From a virus: a stretch of DNA of 33,298 nucleotides. The notes beneath the pieces were generated by a model that saw nothing but the letters and a program-made list of their open reading frames with translations, did no database searches and was not told where the DNA came from. The first letter of the stretch is position 1. Every line of letters starts with the position of its first letter. Shown here one piece after another: positions 30,060 to 33,298 of this stretch. The stretch lies in IMG/VR virus record IMGVR_UViG_3300032299_000811, positions 1 to 33,298 of that record; one strand, given 5' to 3'. Position numbers and translations under genes: made by a program.

Positions 30060-31405
30060 TGCCCATTGCTGAGCTATCCAAATCACACGTTGAAACAAAG
30101 CTTGGCTTTCCATCCTTGCCTTGCGTTAATATGTATTATGATGATGGCCTTGGTGCATTGGTGCCTAGGGCTGGGCTTGTCGTGTACGGCACATTTGGAT
30201 CGGGGCCTATACGTGGGCAGTATTACAAATCAGGCCTATTTAGCGGTGATCATTTTTGGGTATCAGGGACACAATTATGGCGCGGCGCCTCTATTGTGGG
30301 AACAATTGTAGGTGAGGGGCCTGTTAGGATTGCGGGCGGTCTGAATGTGTTGGCAAGCGCCCTTGTTATTGTAAGCTTTGGAACGGTTTATTTTTATAAC
30401 GGGACCACGGTTGTTGAAGTATCAATACCAGATTCCACGCCTATTATTGACGCGGTTTTTTATGGATCGCGGTTTATTTATCTTGCTGCGTCGGGGCGGT
30501 TTTATTTTAGTGATTTGAATGATCCGGCGACGGTTGACGCGCTATCGTTTTACACCGCGGAGTATCAACCTGATAATGCGCTTAGGCTTGCGGTGTCTGG
30601 TGGTGACTTGTATATCATAGGCTCTGCCACGGTTGAAGTGTGGGGCCAAACTGGTGACAGCGATGACCCGTTCGCGCCCTCTATCAATCTTCGTATGGAA
30701 GTTGGTGCCTTTAGTGGGGATCTTGTGCTTGAAACCCAAGGCGCAATCTTTTTTGTAAGCCATGATCGCAAAGTCTATGCGCTGCCAGGCCTTCAAATGA
30801 TTGCGGATGACAGCATCTTGAGGGCGTTTAAATCTGCTACGTTTACCACTGCGTCAATCTGTGCGCTTGAGAGTGAGGAGCGCCGCTTTATCATCATTAC
30901 AGACAAGGCTGGTGATTCGTATGTTTATGATGGTGCAAACTGGGTTAGGTGGCGTAAGCGTAATTACAGAAGTTTAAATATTGCAAACGCGGTGACATTG
31001 AATGGCATAACATATGCTGGCGATATGGAAACGGGTGTCATCTATAAGTTTGATTCCACTGTTTTGACTGATGCTGGTGTGGGCACTGATTATCTATGCT
31101 CGTCATTCATACCGCTTGCCGCTGGTGTTGTAAGAATGGCTAATCTTGCCCTAAAATCTGCCCGTGGAGCTGGTTATCTGACTTTGCAAAACCCATTGGT
31201 TGAAATGCGTTATAGTGATGATATGGGTCAAACGTGGGGCGATTGGTGGGCCACATATTTAGGCGGCTATGGTAACTATGCCAACTATGCCAAATGGCAC
31301 GGACTGGGCTCTATGAGGCCACATGGCAGGACGCAACAGTTTCGATGCACGGATGGTGTGTATTTTGCGCCTAGTGCTATTATTTATAACGAAAGTCGTT
31401 TATAA
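30059..31405 (+). CDS. Packaged-DNA stabilisation protein (P22 gp10-like)
   Basis: The product has 448 residues, almost all beta-type with repeated short strands, as expected for the P22 gp10 beta-propeller. Typical pieces are LPCVNMYYDDG, GLVVYGTFGSGPIRG, FWVSGTQLWR and DLYIIGSATVEVWGQTGD. It plugs the portal-adaptor channel and joins the tail. Coupled by TAATG to both neighbours. Confidence 0.82.
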   Translation: MPIAELSKSHVETKLGFPSLPCVNMYYDDGLGALVPRAGLVVYGTFGSGPIRGQYYKSGLFSGDHFWVSGTQLWRGASIVGTIVGEGPVRIAGGLNVLASALVIVSFGTVYFYNGTTVVEVSIPDSTPIIDAVFYGSRFIYLAASGRFYFSDLNDPATVDALSFYTAEYQPDNALRLAVSGGDLYIIGSATVEVWGQTGDSDDPFAPSINLRMEVGAFSGDLVLETQGAIFFVSHDRKVYALPGLQMIADDSILRAFKSATFTTASICALESEERRFIIITDKAGDSYVYDGANWVRWRKRNYRSLNIANAVTLNGITYAGDMETGVIYKFDSTVLTDAGVGTDYLCSSFIPLAAGVVRMANLALKSARGAGYLTLQNPLVEMRYSDDMGQTWGDWWATYLGGYGNYANYAKWHGLGSMRPHGRTQQFRCTDGVYFAPSAIIYNESRL

Positions 31406-31551
31406 TGGCCTTAGGTGACACAAAAAAGAAGGTTCGGCCCGTACCGCCTCAAAGGCCGTTAGACGGCAATTTGAAGGATTGGGAGGCGTACTTTAGGCGC
31501 TTAGATGAATATGCGGCTTCATTAGAGGCTAGAATTAAGGAGCTTGAGTGA
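31405..31551 (+). CDS. 48-residue charged protein
   Basis: Coupled on both sides (TAATG upstream, TGATG downstream). The product is basic and Pro-rich at the start (MALGDTKKKVRPVPPQRPLD), then a charged helix (YFRRLDEYAASLEARIKELE) suggestive of a coiled coil. It may be a small trimeric or coiled virion part, in the place where P22 has its tail needle gene, but it is far too short to be the needle. Confidence 0.6.
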   Translation: MALGDTKKKVRPVPPQRPLDGNLKDWEAYFRRLDEYAASLEARIKELE

Positions 31552-32261
31552 TGATATTAAACGCAGTATTGGCTGGGGCTCAATTGCTAAGCGGGATTCT
31601 TGGATCTAATAAGCAAGCAAAGGCCGCGAAGCAAGCTGCTGAGGCTGAGCGTAGGGCACAAGAACAAGCCTTGGCTCTGCAACGTGAACAGTTTGCCTAT
31701 GCCAAGGAGCAAAATGCACCATATCAAGCTATAGGCTTAGCTGGGCTTAATGCTTTACGTGATCCAAACGCTAATTTTACCGCTTCGCCTGATTATCAAT
31801 ACCGCGTTAATCAAGGCTTGGGTGCAATCAATGAAAACCGCTTGGCTCGCGGAATGTTTCAATCAGGCGCCACTGGTAAAGCTATCAACGATTATGGACA
31901 GCGTGAAGGCTCAAATGAGTTTGGCAACTGGTACGCTCGCCAAATGGGGCTTGTGGGTGTTGGTCAGGGCGGCGTTGGTAATGCACAAGGGGCAGGGGCT
32001 CAATATGCGTCCAATGCTGGGAATATTTACGGCAACATTGGACAAATCCAAGCTAATCGCTATAACACGTTAGGCAATATCCAGGCTAATCAATTTGGGA
32101 TGGTGTCTGGTGCCGCTCAAGGCGCTATTGGCTCACCATTTGCTAATCAGGCGCAATCGGGTCTAAATAGGTATTTTAGCAAGCCACAAACAGGCATGAA
32201 TCCAATGACTGGGATCGGTGATCCATACGGCGGAACATGGACAGGGGTTAGGTATGGTTGA
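31551..32261 (+). CDS. DNA ejection/transfer protein (p32-like)
   Basis: The product has 236 residues from the ATG at 31551 (a GTG at 31548 is also open). A hydrophobic, Ala-rich start (ILNAVLAGAQLLSGILGS) and a charged helix (AKQAAEAERRAQEQALALQR) are followed by DYQYRVNQGLGAINENRLAR and GMFQSGATGKAINDYGQ, a conserved block in phage ejection proteins often labelled 'DNA transfer protein p32'. The end is Gly/Asn/Gln-rich. It is injected with the genome. Confidence 0.8.
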   Translation: MILNAVLAGAQLLSGILGSNKQAKAAKQAAEAERRAQEQALALQREQFAYAKEQNAPYQAIGLAGLNALRDPNANFTASPDYQYRVNQGLGAINENRLARGMFQSGATGKAINDYGQREGSNEFGNWYARQMGLVGVGQGGVGNAQGAGAQYASNAGNIYGNIGQIQANRYNTLGNIQANQFGMVSGAAQGAIGSPFANQAQSGLNRYFSKPQTGMNPMTGIGDPYGGTWTGVRYG

Positions 32262-32838
32262 TCTAAACGCTTTCGGGCAGGGGTATAATCAAGGCCTAGG
32301 CATGGTGACAGGCTTAAGGCGTCAATCTGCGCTTGCTGGGTATAAGAACAATCCACAAGCCTCTATTGATGAGCTACGCATGGTTGATCCTGATATGGCT
32401 AAGAGCCTTATGGATGAACAAAGCAATATACAGTCCGAGAGACAAAAACAAATTGATGCCTTGAATGAAGCGCAAAAAGCTCAAGCCATGCAAGAGGCTA
32501 ATCAGGCTAAACAAAAACTGGCGGCGCTTCGTGGATTGCCAATGGATCAACGTCAACAATATGCAACACAAATGGGCCTTGGTCCTGAGTCGGTGTCTGA
32601 TATTGAGTTAGACCAAGCATTGGTTGATATTTTAGGCTTAGAAAAAGCGCTAGAACAACGCAATGAAGAGGCTCGTTTAGCTGTTCAGCGGGGTCAACTA
32701 GGTGTCCAGCAGCAAAGAGTTGGCGCAAGTGTTGCTAACACGCAATCAATGATCAATAAGCGTCAATCAAGTGGCGGCAGTCGTGGGCGTTCTGTTGGTG
32801 GTGTTGCTAAATTGCCAACTGGATTTATTTTGGAGTAA
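32254..32838 (+). CDS. Ejection-type internal virion protein
   Basis: The product has 194 residues from the ATG at 32254, preceded by AGGGG. It is Gln/Ala/Met-rich and helical (QSERQKQIDALNEAQKAQAM), with LRGLPMDQRQQYATQMGLGP in the middle, a pattern common in ejection proteins, and a Gly/Ser/Arg-rich end (SSGGSRGRSVGG). It overlaps the gene before by eight bases. Role inferred from the block it belongs to. Confidence 0.7.
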   Translation: MVDLNAFGQGYNQGLGMVTGLRRQSALAGYKNNPQASIDELRMVDPDMAKSLMDEQSNIQSERQKQIDALNEAQKAQAMQEANQAKQKLAALRGLPMDQRQQYATQMGLGPESVSDIELDQALVDILGLEKALEQRNEEARLAVQRGQLGVQQQRVGASVANTQSMINKRQSSGGSRGRSVGGVAKLPTGFILE

Positions 32839-32843
32839 GTGCC

Positions 32844-33298
32844 GTGTATCAAGAAGGTCAGACAGCAATAAACCCAAAGACAGGCCAAAGAGTCGTGTTT
32901 CGTAATGGCCAATGGGTTATTGGTACATCAAGCGCAACGGTTGCTAAGCCGTTAAATTCCGATGAGCAAAAAGCACTGATTAAAAAAAGAGAAGAAGGGG
33001 AAAGACTTCAAAAAACGGCACAAAGGTTAAGTGTTGTTGAAAAGTATGTAAACGAAGGGGTTAATACAGGGCCTTTATGGGGCGACCCTACGCAAAAAGC
33101 AAGTTTTACGCATTTAGCGCCTTATTTCAAAGGTCCAAAACTACAAGAAATTGATGCTATCAATAATGCTCTTGCGCCACAGCAACGTGTTGAGGGTTCT
33201 GGCGCTACATCCGATATTGAGTATCGCGGAATGCAATTATCTTTGCCTTCCACTAATTTGTTACCGCAAACCAACAAAAAGTTGATAAAGGAAATAAA
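32844..33298 (+). CDS. Ejection-type virion protein, N-terminal part (continues at base 1)
   Basis: GTG start at 32844 with GGAG eight bases upstream. The frame is open to the window end and continues without shift at base 2 of the window, giving 240 residues in all. The beginning (MYQEGQTAINPKTGQRVVFR, NGQWV) is a short beta motif common at the start of phage ejection-associated proteins. Then follow charged helices and ALAPQQRVEGSGATSDIEYR, a conserved block in relatives. The last 123 bases here are the repeat copy of the window start. Confidence 0.78.
   Translation, partial: MYQEGQTAINPKTGQRVVFRNGQWVIGTSSATVAKPLNSDEQKALIKKREEGERLQKTAQRLSVVEKYVNEGVNTGPLWGDPTQKASFTHLAPYFKGPKLQEIDAINNALAPQQRVEGSGATSDIEYRGMQLSLPSTNLLPQTNKKLIKEI
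33176..33298. repeat. Terminal direct repeat, right copy
   Basis: Identical to bases 1-123; the overlap that closes the circle. Confidence 0.95.

Noticed and set aside
1-33298. Prophage or integrative element
   Set aside because: No integrase, excisionase, repressor or attachment site recognised, and the sequence closes on itself as a circle.
1-33298. tRNA genes
   Set aside because: No cloverleaf recognised by eye in the non-coding gaps; a tRNA-finding program would be needed to exclude one fully.

Overview
The window is a complete genome, about 33.2 kb, of a short-tailed (podovirus-like, P22-type head and tail) bacteriophage. The first 123 bases are repeated exactly as the last 123, and one 240-residue gene reads in frame across that joint, so the unique length is 33,175 bp and the map is circular or circularly permuted. 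The host is probably an alphaproteobacterium. The evidence is a GcrA-family protein, a winged-helix protein resembling the DNA-binding half of CtrA (both are alphaproteobacterial cell-cycle regulators), and a spike base protein of a type common in alphaproteobacterial phages. I found no integrase, CI-type repressor, RNA polymerase, DNA polymerase or tRNA, which suggests a lytic phage that depends heavily on host replication and transcription.

Layout. (1) 22.9 kb, through the joint, to 10.4 kb on the + strand is the virion and lysis half. In order it carries small and large terminase, portal, scaffold, major capsid protein, a small head protein, P22 gp4-like and gp10-like head-tail proteins, four ejection-type proteins, two tail fibres (one with a collar domain, one with a Spherulin-4/glycosidase-like barrel), a holin candidate, an M15 endolysin, nested Rz/Rz1 spanins, a spike base protein, a fibre protein and a metallophosphoesterase. 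(2) 11.0 to 10.4 kb on the - strand is a four-gene cluster of small proteins. (3) 11.1 to 14.9 kb on the + strand is a regulatory and DNA-modification operon: a membrane protein, a winged-helix protein, a SNF2 helicase, a DNA methyltransferase, a CtrA-like winged helix and a GcrA-like protein. (4) 17.75 to 14.8 kb on the - strand is a recombination operon: Sak4-like ATPase, SSB-like protein, YqaJ exonuclease, then a VRR-NUC nuclease. (5) 17.8 to 20.4 kb on the + strand holds a small HTH protein and a large primase-polymerase/helicase. (6) 20.43 to 21.08 kb is non-coding and looks like a replication origin: twelve 9-bp iterons in two clusters that mirror each other exactly around an AT-rich centre, plus a perfect DnaA box. 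(7) 22.7 to 21.1 kb on the - strand is a block of small accessory genes that includes a Csx16-family protein, a predicted cyclic-oligoadenylate ring nuclease and therefore a candidate inhibitor of type III CRISPR defence.

How it may fit together. At least six predicted early promoters share a strong -35/-10 and the same start-site sequence running into the ribosome site (close to GGGTCATCAACAAAGGAG), so the early units are probably switched on together. Replication would start at the iteron/DnaA-box origin, using the adjacent primase-helicase and host polymerase. The recombination genes could process concatemers for headful packaging. The GcrA-like, CtrA-like and methyltransferase genes could retune the host cell cycle or host promoters. 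The Csx16-like protein could blunt type III CRISPR signalling. The functional links in this paragraph are inferences; the motifs and layout are read from the sequence.
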